Shown here piece by piece: positions 50,044 through 61,707 of a DNA stretch of 64,000 bases. The stretch spans positions 1 through 64,000 of the forward strand of contig MU119463.1 of assembly GCA_014904845.1 (NCBI GenBank), written 5' to 3'. The notes under the pieces are model-generated. The model made no database searches and was not told the origin of the DNA. It saw only the letters and a program-made list of their open reading frames with translations. The position numbers were made by a program, and so were the translations under genes. Source of the stretch: Acephala macrosclerotiorum (lineage: Eukaryota; Ascomycota; Leotiomycetes; Helotiales; Mollisiaceae). Every line of letters starts with the position of its first letter. Within the stretch, counting starts at the first letter, position 1.

Positions 50044-51582
50044 ATGGGTTCTCAGGCATCGCCACTTCGTGTTTTGATCGTTGGATCAGGTTAGTACCCA
50101 TTTCGAGATCTCTGCGGGGTCGTCTAAAGCATATCAGGATCTGCCGGGTTGCTCTTTGGCCAAGTCTTGAAGCAGGTAAGCAGGGTAAAGTCAGCGCCTG
50201 ACCATTGCTCATGCGACTAGGCCGGCATTGCATGCACTGTCTTTGAACAAGATGCGAGCTTCTATCAACGACCTCGAGACTGGAACTTTGGCATATATTG
50301 GGCGCAGTCCCGACTTGACGAGTGTTTGACCGATGATCTGAAGCCTCTGGTGAAGACGGTACAGACTGATCCAAGCTATGTTGCTCACGAAGGAAGTGTT
50401 ATGCCAGTGCACAATGGCGAGACCGGCGAGCTGATGAAAAACCTCCCCGCACCTTGGAGTCTCCGTCTCAAGAGAAAGAAGTGGCTTGAGATGATCAAGA
50501 AGGATGTTGACATCAAAGTCAGCACTTACCTACCCACTATTGCCACTTTTTTCTGACCACTCAACCTAGTGGGGCAAACGCCTAAAGAGCATTGAGACTG
50601 GCGACAACACTGTCACCGCAACTTTCGAGGATGGCACCAAAGAGACTGGAAGCCTCCTCGTCGGATGTGAAGGCGCGCACTCTTTCACTCGCGAATACTT
50701 GCTCGGTCCTAAAGAAGCCGCACTCCTGCCGTCACCATGCGTAGCAAGTGTAACCATTACCAAGCTTAGCCGACAAGCCTCAATCGACCTTCGTGCTTTA
50801 CATCCCCGATACACGATTACCTTCCATCCAAATGGCATGTTTACATGGATGAGTAGTATGTTATTCTTCTTCTCCTCAGAATATTTTCTTTTCGCTAACC
50901 GATTGTAGTTCACGACTGCTCATCGGAGGATCCGGGAGACTGGACGTGGATGTTGATGCAGACATGGAGATCAGATGAGCCCACCGGCCTCGAAGGCGAT
51001 AACATCCTCCCAGCCATGTACGAGGCAGGAAAGGCTTTCGGATACCCATTCAATGAGGTCTTCGCGACAATTCCTCCTGATACAAAGGTATGGCACAACA
51101 GATTATCCTACTGGCCCACCAAGCCATGGGAGGGGAGGGGATTGGTCACATTGGCTGGGGATGCTGCTCATGCTATGACATTTCGTAATTCTCCCTTCCA
51201 TCTTCGCCTTTGTAAAGAGAACAACTAACAAGCCTCTTCCCCAGATCGTGGCCAGGGCCTCAACAATGCCATCGCCGACGCAGCCGACTTCCTCGTCCAC
51301 CTCCGCGCCATGAAAGAACAAACACCAGAAGAACTCATCGCTGCAGTCAAGAAGTACGAGGCTGAGCTTTTTCCACGAGGAAATGAGGCTGTCATGGCTT
51401 CATACATGAACACAAACGCAGTTCATGATTGGAGTACGATGATGCAGTCTCCATTATTCACCGAGGGATTGGCGAAGGATAAGGAGGAGCAGGCAGAGGA
51501 GGATGCAGAGAAGGCTAGGGTAGAGGCTGAGAAGGCGGCGGAGGCGACGAGAGCTTTTGCTGCTGCGACTTTGGAGCCTTGA
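50044..51582 (+). CDS. FAD-dependent monooxygenase
   Basis: Six exons: 50,044-50,089; 50,138-50,175; 50,221-50,517; 50,570-50,855; 50,909-51,184; 51,245-51,582. Introns are 45-60 bases and the product is 426 residues. The N-terminus has the Rossmann dinucleotide-binding motif LRVLIVGSGSAGLLFGQVL, assembled across intron 1. After FEQDASFYQRPRDWNFG, the second FAD motif is SLLVGCEGAHSFTREYLLG (normally GADGxxSxVR; here Asp is replaced by Glu). The ribose-binding GD motif is LVTLAGDAAHAMTFHRGQGL with NNAIADA. The C-terminus is a charged, Ala/Glu-rich helix. These are group A flavoprotein hydroxylases, often tailoring enzymes in secondary metabolism. Its divergent neighbour is a LaeA-like methyltransferase. 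It appears intact; the substrate is unknown. Confidence 0.92.
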
Positions 51583-51892
51583 GGGGTGATGTGATTTGGT
51601 TGGTGGAGAGAAGATTGCTTTCGGTATGGGCTGGGTCTTTAGTGCTTTGCATGGTTTACTGCGTGCTTTTAGAGTTTTGTCATGCGAATCGAAGTATTAT
51701 CGTCTCGTGACGAAAAGAGTGTCTCGATCATAGTCCTACCGTTCCTTAACATTCATATCTTGCAAATCGGCGAATGTCTCCCGTCAGTTTCCCTGGATCG
51801 TAGCATCGAGGAACGATCAAGATTTTGTTTGTGTTTGATTCATACACGCTCACCACCGATACCAAGTTGCTCAGTCACCCAATCTGTGGCTT
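51583..51892. other. Short convergent spacer
   Basis: The stretch between the monooxygenase stop and the end of the minus-strand pseudogene. No feature was recognised. Confidence 0.4.
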
Positions 51893-53830
51893 TCAGTTCC
51901 TTATCCAAAACTTTCCAATCATAATCTTCCCTCTACTAAACCACTTTGACTTTACATTCGGTCCGAAACCCCATGCAGCACCTCCCTTGTGGTGTGCGAT
52001 GAAGCTGATGGGATCTTCGGCCATGGCATTTACGAAGGAGTCCCAATCGACGCTATGTGAATTTCCATATTAGCTTGTCTTTAATCTACAACGAGGTGTA
52101 ACATTTTAATCTCCCGGCCTTGTTAGAACAGTGGAGAAGGACTGGCTAGACTGAAATACTATATGAAGTAGACGATCTCAGCCAACAGCAGTCCCTGCTC
52201 TGAGAAAGTAGCCTGAGAAAGTCCCTGCAAGGCTAGGAGACTGAGAATACTGATGAGGGGATGCCCAGAAAGTCTAGGAGATGAGAAAAGTGGGAACTTA
52301 ACTTACCCGGATCGCTCTTCTAGATTGCGGCCTGGAGACATAGCTCTGAAGATAGAGAGGGATTTCTTACTGACTTCGATACCGAGAATGGTCTCATCTT
52401 TGTCGAGCTCAGTTGTTTCGGACAATAGGACATCTGAGGCAGACTCAGCTTGATTAGCAGTACCATAGCGTTCGATCTTCAATTTCGACATGCTGACGTT
52501 GATGCCCTGCTGTTCGTTATCCTCGCCAAAGCCCCACTGCGTCTATAAATCAGCCTTTCCTTTAGCTTTCAGAGCTTTCTTCGCTCCGTCTTTGGAATTT
52601 CGTGCGGCGATTTCGGCCAGGATCTCATCTTTCTCTGTCTTAACCCCAGCAAGATGTTTCGAATCTTAGTCTGCGGGTAAGTTTCAATGTCAGATCAAAT
52701 TTCCGAAGGCTCGAAAACAAATGGAGGAGAGTTACTGCGTAGCGTGCGCATACCCTGCTAGAAAAAACCCAACGCTGCTCTTTCTGTAGCATCCTGGTCT
52801 AGCCAAGCTTGCGTATAGTGAGAACCCTTTTGCTTGTGGTGTTTTTATGAAATCAGTCAGAAGCTTTCCAAGTTGTGCCTCTTCCTCTAATTTGGCTTTC
52901 CCATCTTCTTGCTTCATGCGTTCCGGCATCTTCACAACATTGGCAAGCATCTGATGGAGGGCCATGAGACCAATATAATAGCTGTACAATATATCACCGA
53001 GACGAGCCGATTCTTCCTTATCTCCCAACTTACAACACTCCCTCGAGCGCCCCTCGAGCATCGCAAACATTGATGCAGGGTCCCATTTCGCCGTCACCAT
53101 GGGTGTGTGCTCGGCGGTGAGGTACGGGTCGTGCACCAAGGCTGTGAGGCAGAAGCTGAGTCGATCATTGAGGAAGGTTTCTTCCATGTTTTGATCTGCT
53201 GCTATGTTCAATCTCACCGCAGCAGAGTGTTCATACTCCTCGGTCTCGGTGTCAAAGAGCTTGTGAATGCCACGGCGATTGGGCATTAAAGATGAGGTGT
53301 CGATGGACCGACGTCGAATCAGGTCAATCAGTAGCATTTTTAGAGATAAATGTTTGTTCCAGAGTTTTTGGGAGATTCGCTCATTCAACTCTGCCTGACT
53401 TCGATACTGTGTTTTGGACCTTCTTCAATTCCTTCAAGAATGCCTTTCCACGACCAGTAGCGGACTGTGTCTTGTTGGATCATGACCATAGCCTGCTTAT
53501 GCTGGCCGTCCTTTGTGAGCTTTTCTTGGATGCCACCGTCTACCAATTGGCGCACATATCGGCGTATATATACTGGGTCGGTCTGGAAGAGCCATAGATG
53601 ATCCCGAAGTTCGTCGACTTGTGTTTGTGCGACAGACATCAAGTTATCCAGATCGAAGGCGGGGGCCGCGCAGAATGGTTGATTGAGATACGCGATGCAA
53701 AGAAGGTCGGGTTCGAGCTCGAGCTCGGGCTTGCTGCTCCCGAGTCAACGAGACCCTCTTCCATCGACGCTCTGTACTCATGCTACGGGGTGTTCGGCAG
53801 ACTACCGAGATTCTGCTAAGGTGCAGCATA
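51893..53830 (-). pseudogene. Helical fungal family protein, disabled
   Basis: The minus strand encodes a large helical protein of a family common in filamentous fungi but of unknown function. The early motif reads LLCIAYLNQPFCAAPAFDLD, then DELRDHLWLFQTDPVYIR, matching the usual 'LDxL...AEDHIWSLREDPxYF'. A long helical region follows (LSFCLTALVHDPYLTAEHTP, LYASLARPGCYRKSSVGFFL), then DEILAEIAARNSKDGAKKAL and QWGFGEDNEQQGI. The C-terminal piece is VDWDSFVNAMA...GGAAWGFGPN, ending 51,893. Breaks: a frameshift near 53,390; TAA at 52,666-52,668 and TAG at 52,543-52,545 (plus-strand coordinates) where Gln would fit. Both nonsense changes fit C-to-T at CpA. Introns are likely near 52,680-52,735 and 52,077-52,305. 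The N-terminus is not resolved. Confidence 0.65.
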
Positions 53831-54377
53831 GTAGGATAGAAGATCTGAAGCAGAAACAAATGCCTCGAGAAGTATAATTTAAGCTGAAGCAACAATACTA
53901 ACAAATAATAGCTATTGTAGGAATTCTGAAGGGTAAAAAGAAGGTTGAAGAAAGAGGGGGCGAGGTATTTAAGCGAATATGTGATGTGGGTTTTGTCCGG
54001 AAATGGAAAAGTGGAAAAGAACGAAACGACGAAAGGAAGGACGTCATCCAAAATAAGGGACTTCGTGAATTCATCTCATCTCATCTTTAATAATCAAATC
54101 ATACATATATACAAGACAGAAGGGAAAGGGACTTAGAAATGATATCATTGAATTGGTATCTTATTAAAGAAGGAACATTAAAGAACCTTGGTGGTTCGTG
54201 GTATCTCAGATGCAAGTGCGCCCAGACGTATCGTACAAACCTGTGAAGGAAATCGGTATCTCATGAGTTTCATAGCCCTCCAACGCCAACCAAGAGAACG
54301 AAAGTCATTGATCATAATTTTGTCTCGTTCCTCCCCTCATTCTGTTAAAGATCGAGGCAAGATCTCAGTCCAGCCAT
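53831..54377. other. No recognisable gene
   Basis: Intergenic spacer downstream of the SUR7-like gene and upstream of the helical pseudogene, both on the minus strand. Nothing was recognised. Confidence 0.4.
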
Positions 54378-55165
54378 CTAGTATCTGGTGCGACGTTGCC
54401 AAAAGTGTCTGCGCGTGTTGGTAGTTCCGACGTATCCAGCCTCTCCGTTCTTGGAAACGCGGTTGTTGTCTTTTCTGTGCATTCTCGACGAGAAGCAGGT
54501 GAACAGCACAACGAATGTTCCAAAGAACAAGCAGATCATCGCAGCCAAGATGGTCCACATTCCGACGGAGTAGTATGCGTGGCTTCCGCTTCCGTCCTTA
54601 TTGACATGGTTCTTAATGATGCCAAAGAGAGCGAAATCGCATGCCATAACAACGATGGTGATGAGCCAGGTGACGGCAGAGACCATAGCAGCCATGATAG
54701 CGCCGCAGAACCCAGCACCGAGAGCAAGGAGGAAGGCGATGAATGCGAGGCCGCATGCGATGGGGTGGAGGATCATGACTCGAGTCAAGGCCTTCGTGGT
54801 ATCGGTTGAGGCAGTGCTGAAGTTCGTGTTGTCGATTTCAGCCATGATAGCAGCGGGATTGTAGCCGATGTGCTTGCTAAAGCAGTAATCTTGATCGGTT
54901 CTGCAGAGAGAGGGTCAGTCTTGCTTTGCGGGAGCAATTGAAGGAGGCAGGAATCTTACTCGACTGGAGCTACATCGAGAACGCAGTGTCCAAATGTACC
55001 AAATGTGACCGAAGAGTTGCGGATATCAGTTTTGTTGGTGAGCATCACCTTCAAGACTGCAATGTCCCCGATGACGGGTGCGGAGATGGTGGTGATGAGA
55101 AGAAGGATCGCAGCGGCGAAGATGAGGAACGTGCCAAGATGATGAAAGATGCCGGTTTTTGCCAT
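54378..55165 (-). CDS. SUR7/PalI-family four-helix membrane protein
   Basis: Two exons, 54,960-55,165 and 54,378-54,900, joined over a 59-base intron to give 242 residues. The layout is that of SUR7/PalI proteins. An N-terminal membrane helix (FLIFAAAILLLITTISAPVI) is followed by an extracellular loop with Asn-linked sites (NKT, NSS) and FGTFGHCVLD, equivalent to the family's conserved G-x-C motif. DYCFSKHIGYNP comes next. Three further helices (IACGLAFIAFLLALGAGF, VSAVTWLITIVVMACDFALF, MWTILAAMICLFFGTFVVLF) and a short basic tail complete it. Such proteins act at the plasma membrane in eisosome organisation or pH sensing. Which subgroup this one belongs to is not determinable by eye. It appears intact. 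Confidence 0.88.
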
Positions 55166-57599
55166 TTCGACGGTTTGTTGGTGCTGCTATTTGCGAGGCG
55201 TTGTTTGTTGTCAACGTTTGTCCGAGAGATCGGTCTTGAAATGCGAAGTTCTACTACAGGCGAATTGTCGAGAGTTGAAGCTGAGTAGTATGATCGTGAT
55301 GAAGGGGGACAGAGGCATGTTATATTCACAAACGTTTTGGCATGGTTGTGGGGTGATGGAAAAATGATCGTGTGTTGTTGCTTGCACCCATTGCTGGGCC
55401 CAGCGCCACAAACCAAGGAATGCGATCTGTTTGTACCTGATTCGTCATGGCTGGTCTTTCCCCCATGTCTGCACCCTGATCATGCAGCTTGATTGTCGTG
55501 GCTCGGCCAGTGCCAACATATTCGTTTCAATTCCTGATCGTTGCCTGCCAATTATCCAGAGCGTGCTTGCGAGCTGTGACGATGCTTCCGATGAGTTTGA
55601 TTGGCGTCAAGTCAAGCAAAAGTTGGGGAAGCGAGGCAAGTTCAGATGGACGCCACGAACGGTGGAACTAAGATTTCAGGGTTCAGGGCATTCTTGGCAG
55701 AAGCTAACTATATGCAGCAGTGATCTGTTGTTGCCGAGGTTTTCATCCATACGTTATGGCGATAGTGACGTACTTGATTCAGGGGTCAATTGTGGCTCAG
55801 TTTTGCGCTCGCATTCTAATTGGAGCACAATCGTATATTTGACTCAAAAGTTCAGCTTCCAGGACGGCTGTCCTGCCTTGATTTTGCGTCGACGAGGGGA
55901 GGGAACATGTTCCTGGCCAAATTACCGAAGCGATGATGACGGCAGTAAGCATGAGGACCCTGTCTGATTCGGGCATCAGACAACGGGTAGAATCTCTGTC
56001 GCGTCACGCGTGTCATCTCGTGTTTGGGTGTCGCCCCTCCTTCTTGACCTCGTTAGAAGATCTTGATGCTGATGGACGATAGAGGAATCGGGTTGGTGGA
56101 TGTTTGCAAGCCGTTGAATCAAGTGTTGCACGCTCCAGACTTTTCGTTCAAAAAACAGATGAGGCAGCACAGACAGCTGAGGAGGCCTTCTAATTGGGCG
56201 CTCTCATTTGCGACTGGGTCTGCCAAGGAACGGGAGCAGGGGATGCTAAGGCTCGGGTGAGCCGCATCAAGTCCACTCTTCATTTCCCAGAGAGCTCTCA
56301 AGCCTTTAAAGGCGCTCTCCCTCTCTCTTGCCTGTGCCTGCGCATTTGCCTATGCCTATAATGCCCACGCACAAAGCCCTACCTAAATCAAACTTTTGAT
56401 TTTAAAACGACTCCTTTTCTCGTTTTTTTTTTAGCGTTGATATTCAAGAAAATAGACTTGAAAGCACGTCTAAAAGCACGTCTAGCAACTTTTTTTTTCA
56501 AGCGGCCCGAAGCATCCCAAGAGCATTCCGAAAGATAAGGGCCCTGCAAGTGCTCGGAATCTCCTGGGGTGACTTCAACCTTTGTTTTCAACCCATATAA
56601 GAGCATACGGAGGCCCCTTTACGCAGTCTCAGAACCCCTGTAATGTGCTATAAGGGCTCAAAGTGGGTGTTTTCAAGCTCTGTGGTTGGTTCCTCAAAGA
56701 GTCTGGAGCACTGCTTTCGTAGGGGCAACCACCAAACATCCCAAAACACATACTTACCCCACATTATGGCCATCGACCTCTGCTAGCTGGCCAGAGATTT
56801 TGGCTATGTTCTTGTCGTCCAGGAATCAAAATGCAAGCCTCAGCCAGGCCAGCGATACTCATAGCAATTGAGTTACGGCGTATCTCGGACATCAGGCAAT
56901 GCTAGGTTTGGGAGCGAGTTTTGGAAGACTAAGGAGTCAAAGATAAGACTTTCAGGTGGATTGTATTCTGAGCTTCGTTATACTTTTTCAGAGTTTGGAA
57001 ATGAGTTTGCGCTTGTACTTCTTTCTTCAATTTGATATCTTTCCGTAGAGATCAGCAAAGAAGCTGCCAGCAGTCTTCCCATAGGGGTTTGAGAGATAGC
57101 CGAGTGAACCGAAGCGATCCCATAGGATGGGCTTAGAGTGTTTAGACCTCTAAGGTAGATTATTCTCCATTGAAAACTAGCAATTGTCCTTTTTAATATG
57201 AAATTGTGCAGCTTCATTCTCGTATCAACGGTTACAAGTTGTGTTTTGAGTTTTATCTATACGCCAAATCTACTTCAATTTGGACTAGTGTGAAAGACTG
57301 TTTCTAGATTTTGCCTATCTTCTGTCAAACAATATCAAGACTAATATTTTCGGAATCTTAATTGAAAGGCACGGGCCAAGTTTGAAGAAATACAGGGTAA
57401 GATAGATTCAAATATTTGGAGGCCACTCCTTTGCTTGCTGAACCTGTTGGGGTTCTGGGGGCTCTGGTCAATATACAAGTAAACCCGGGGAAATGAGCCG
57501 AAGGTGCGCTTTATTGGTCTTATGCATCCGTGATTACGTTCTTGATATCTCTCAATCTAAAGAAGGAAATAATCGGTCTATTGCCCATTCGATTCGAAA
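55166..57599. other. Large intergenic region, no gene seen
   Basis: A 2.4 kb stretch. An open frame of 178 codons (55,431-55,967) resembles nothing known and is probably chance. A 14-base near-tandem (aaagcacgtcta, twice) occurs at 56,461-56,485 beside homopolymer T runs. The part near 55,166-55,400 is the likely SUR7-like promoter. Confidence 0.45.
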
Positions 57600-58303
57600 C
57601 TGTCATAGCTAAACTTCTCATATGGACAAGAGTCACATGGCCAGTCACATGTCCGCTACAATTTCCTTTTTCTACCTCAGTTGCATGTATGAAGAAAACA
57701 AGGTCGAAAAGGTGTGTTGCACAGATTCCTTATCTTCCGAAATGTAGGCTGATTTGTGCTGGAAGGCAGACCAATCGACCAGTTTGAGCTGCTCACCGGG
57801 CTCTATTCATTGTCTGACGGGAATGAGGCAACCGCGGTGCGTGGCTCTGCCACTGCTTGCCTCGTTTTCGCGGGGTATGATTCCTTGATGGATGCCGGGA
57901 TGGGATGTCGATGTCCACGGGAGCCAATGTGTTTGGAGCACTTTGAGGCCGCAGCCCTCTCCAAGGCTTCCCTTCCGTTACCCGATTTGCCCGAGGGTCG
58001 TACAACCAACAATCCTCGGTTCTGGCGCTTACACCGCTACGCTTTGCATTGCTGCCCGATATTGAGAGTAGATCTCATTTGCTGGGTCGATCTCTGCGCA
58101 CTGAATACCGTTGAAGTATTGGGGAGATGGTTAGCATCAACATTGGGGCTCATCTCCGTAACAACTGACGTGTCACTGGACCTGTCGCTCAGCCTCATGA
58201 AAGTATTGTTTGCAGAATAATGATATTTGAGACAATGCAGCTTTCATTGCGACAACGTTATGGCATAGCTCTCTTGAGCCACATCTGATGGGCTGCATCC
58301 ACG
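57600..58303 (+). repeat. Upstream duplicated segment, copy A
   Basis: About 650-700 bases upstream of gene A align by eye with 61,020-61,700 upstream of gene B. Landmarks in the same order are cacatgtccgct, ttgcatg, a gaggcaacc block, gcattgctgcccgat / gcgttgctgcccgat, ttggggctcatc, and a stretch ending cgaagcag at the first exon. No reading frame is shared by both, so the conservation is most simply an old segmental duplication including the promoter. An open frame of 154 codons here (57,756-58,220) has no counterpart in copy B and is not called. Confidence 0.75.
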
Positions 58304-58757
58304 ATGCCACTACTAAATGCTACGAAGCAGGTAAACAAACACTTCAAATTTCAAAGTTCACAGCGTCGTGGGAAATTGCATGGCTCGCGAATGAGCACGA
58401 GGCTGATCCCAATATGATACGTCTTAGACTAAACATACTGGACATCGGAAGCGGTCGCATGGTAACTCGGAAACAGACAGAGATAAAGACAAGGATCATG
58501 TAGCAGAAAATGATAGGAAGACAAGACCGACGTCTCGCAAGGTACTAGGAGAACCATTCTTTTTCTCGTAATCCCGCACGCTGACACCACTCTCGCTCCC
58601 TCAGACACAAGAAGAAGATGGACAACCAAAGCGTGCTCCAAGTGTTGAGCCTACACGGCCTAAGAAACCTGTGATAGTCTCCAACTATTTCAAGCTTGCG
58701 CCACGCACTAACAGTTGAATATCTCGGCAGCCCCGAAAGCCTATACCTCCCGAACCC

Positions 58758-58801
<44 letters not shown>

Positions 58802-59856
58802 TCCTGATTCAGGAACAAAACAAACTCAGTATTCGCCAACAGTCGATACCTTGTACAAGAACTACGCATCAAGTGTGCCATCTGCTGATTTCGACAACAC
58901 TTCGCTGTTGCAGACCGAGACCAAGAGTTCTGTTGAGCCTGCGGTGGCATCATACGTATGTATTACCCGATAATCACCATGTCAGAGAGCTCACTATCGA
59001 AAAGTGGACTCAGATCAATATAGCCGGACATAGCGCGGCAGCTCTCGTCGACTATGAGATCGAGAAAAGCTTTGTTTCGGAAAGTTTTGCTAAACGCTTG
59101 CCTGGCAAACCTAAAAGCACGAGCCAAGAGCCTACCTGCTACGATGCGCTCCCGTCGAAGACGCGAAAAAAGGTATCCATATCCTTTGTCAATGGTGGAG
59201 GGATACTGAACGATGTAATTCTATACATCGTTCCAGGAGTTATGCCACACAATCTCAATATTGTCCTAGGAAGTCAGATCGCATCACAATTCAGGCCAGC
59301 ATCGCCAACTGACTCGGGTTCACTTGGAGGTCAGTCACTGTATCAATCATCGAGCTACCAATCGCAGGAACGATCGCAGCAACCTTATACATCCAGTCCC
59401 CTAGCGTTCAGGCCTCATGGTCTGGGTGTTTCTTCAGAACCTAATCGATATCCGGCCTCGTCCTCACACAATCAACCTTCTTATGCCGTGTCCGCCCGAC
59501 AGTCACAAACAGAAGACCATGAGTCAGTAGATGCACAGACGTATCAGCCTGCATTGCTAGACTGCAGAAGAGATTTTTCACCACAACAAGAACAGAGCTC
59601 AAACTCAGGATACTCCCCCCAGGCGCCGATAGGGTCTCCTTGGCAGGAAAATGATAGCGGTATGGGAGATGCAGCTGCTGGTCCTCAAAGCGTCGACTAT
59701 GGTTACGAGAACACGGCCTCCTTGACGTCCGAGGTTGGAACAGAAAATGCTGAGTATTTCGAGAGTGAGAATTATGCGCTCGGGTCCCACAGCAATGTCG
59801 GTGAAGGCCTACCCCCTTACCAACTAGCTAGAGCGGTGAGACGTAACAACAATTAA
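58304..59856 (+). CDS. Orphan gene A, retropepsin-like fold candidate
   Basis: Five exons: 58,304-58,330; 58,428-58,541; 58,605-58,670; 58,731-58,955; 59,005-59,856; 427 residues. The model was fixed by comparison with its paralogue (61,708-63,044), which has the same five-exon layout. N-terminal parts are basic and charged (RKRSHGNSETDRDKDKD), then Pro-rich with a Glu-Pro repeat from a ccagaa hexamer (58,759-58,800). From Trp145 a compact domain reads WTQINIAGHSAAALVDYEIE, KSFVSESFAKRL, KKVSISFVNGGGILND, LYIVPGVMPHNLNIVLGSQI. This has the strand order of retropepsins, but the Asp160 motif is D-Y-E, not D-T/S-G. The C-terminal half is Ser/Gln/Tyr-rich and disordered. The start ATG 58,304 differs from the paralogue's site. 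Function is unknown. Confidence 0.65.
58759..58800 (+). repeat. Hexamer microsatellite coding Glu-Pro repeats
   Basis: About seven tandem ccagaa units in exon 4 of gene A encode alternating Glu and Pro in the proposed frame. The paralogue has a Pro-rich run at the same place but no hexamer. Length variation is likely between strains. Confidence 0.85.
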
Positions 59857-59939
59857 TATAACATGCAAAGTCAAATTGCTTACGTTACGACACATTATCG
59901 CAGAACTATAATCGCCCTTCAAAATAGAAGTATAAAAGA

Positions 59940-60350
59940 ATAGAATAAAGATTTTTTTAAATGATATTTTTATTATAATTTAAATTTTTTTTTTATAATA
60001 TAATATAATATTTTAAATAAATTTTTTTAATATATTTTATAAAAAATTATTTATAATATTTATAATATTATAATTATAATTATAATTATATTATATAATT
60101 TTTTTTAAATAAATAATTATAATAAATTTTTTATTTAATTTTATTATTACATTAAAAATGTTTTTATTTAAATAATATTTTAATTTTTTTTATTATATTT
60201 TTTTTTTAAATAAATTATTATAAATATTATTTTAATTAAAAAATATTTTTTTATTTATAAAACGTAAAATATATAAAAATCGTAATATTAATATTAATAT
60301 AATAAGTTTTATTATATATTGATTTTTAAATTCAAATATATAAATTATAA
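59940..60350. repeat. Small AT-rich RIP-type wedge
   Basis: About 410 bases that are nearly pure A/T with the few C bases mostly in CpG, the same signature as 1-10,385. It lies directly after gene A, between the two duplicated units. It is probably a RIP-mutated repeat fragment; identity is unknown. Confidence 0.75.
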
Positions 60351-61019
60351 TTAAAACAGCGAAATTTTCTATTGTTATAAAACCTAAGTATATTTATTTG
60401 AATAGAAGTAAATAGTCGTTATATGATCGAGTAACAAGTAATTATCCACGAATTTTCCTTTTTAATTTGTACGTAAATAAATAAATAACAATAGAAACCG
60501 CAAATCTTGAGTCTTTCGTTACTGATTATATTTGGAAGCATGCTTATATCTAGACCATTTCTTATAAGCGGCGTTCCTGGAGATGGATTGTTCGACGCGA
60601 ATGCGCTGATTGGACTTGTATTGCTGTTTCAGTTTTGCACAATTTCGTGAATCTAATCAATGTTATCGATTATATCTGGCAGGAAACTGCTGTTGTGGAG
60701 TATTTTGCTTTATGGATACTTTCTCCTCACGAACCTCGCTGTTTTCGGAATCTTCTGCTGAATCCTGAATTGCTGCATTGACTTGAAGGAACTATGTCAT
60801 TTCTGTAATGAGGCTATTCGAACGGCAACCTTTCTAACCAGACTCGATAATTAAATGATACTAATAGCGGCGGACAAAACGAACACTGTCACACTAGGAT
60901 TCAAGTCCCTTAAATTTCCCTACGAGATGTTTGAACAATGTGGAAGACTGATAATTAGCTACATAAGAATTGCGTGAAGAATTCTACTGGTCTTCTACAG
61001 CAGCTTCGCTCATTATGAA
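60351..61019. other. No recognisable gene
   Basis: Spacer of rising GC content between the AT wedge and the second duplicated unit. No feature was recognised. Confidence 0.4.
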
Positions 61020-61707
61020 GCTTAACTTTCCAGCACAGAGAATGAAGGTCACATGCGGGATCACATGTCCGCTTCGATTTCCCGTTTCTGTTCCACTTGC
61101 ATGCAAGCAGAATGAAGCCTGCTGAGTGTGACAGCCAACTCGATTGTACGTCCACGGTATAGGTTGATCTGTGCCAACGGTGGCCTCTAAGTCTGCCCGA
61201 TTCAACCCGTTGCCTGATGAGAGCGTGAGGCAACCACGGCGCGTGCCATCGGCTGTGTCTGCCTCATTTTGACGGGCTCTGAGTTCTCGATAGTTTGCTG
61301 CGATGATATGTTGCTGGCCACATGGTGGCCGAGTGTCAGGACCGTATTCCTGCCACAGCCCCTCCCGGGAATTGGCCGATTTTCTCAGGGCTTCTTCAAC
61401 TACCAACATTCGAAGTCTTTTTTCCACCGCTCTTCTTTGCGTTGCTGCCCGATCTCCAAAAAAATTCCATTTGATGGAACGATCTGGTAACAAAAAATTC
61501 CGCTGAAGATCTGTCGCAACTGACTAATCTTGACATTGGGGCTCATCCCCACGAGAATTGACGTGGACGCAGGACCGCTATGTCAGCCTCATTAATGTAC
61601 TCATCGTTTCACACCGAAGAGTAACCATATTTGAGCTATGCAGCCCTGCTTGCTACGGCAGTATGGAATGACCTTCCTGACCCGTTACTAAATGATCCGC
61701 AATCGCA
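61020..61707 (+). repeat. Upstream duplicated segment, copy B
   Basis: The counterpart of 57,600-58,303, with the same landmarks in the same order and many substitutions. A minus-strand open frame of 169 codons across it (60,984-61,493) is not matched in copy A and is treated as chance. The segment probably holds the promoter of gene B. Confidence 0.75.

Noticed and set aside
55431..55967. 178-codon open frame downstream of nothing recognisable
   Set aside because: No domain, odd composition and no sign of splice or family support; likely chance.
57756..58220. 154-codon open frame upstream of gene A
   Set aside because: The homologous stretch upstream of gene B does not keep the frame, so coding constraint is unlikely.
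58696..59856. Reading gene A as one uninterrupted exon from 58,696 with an Asn-Gln repeat
   Set aside because: Comparison with gene B shows the Glu-Pro frame plus an intron at 58,956-59,004 is the conserved structure.
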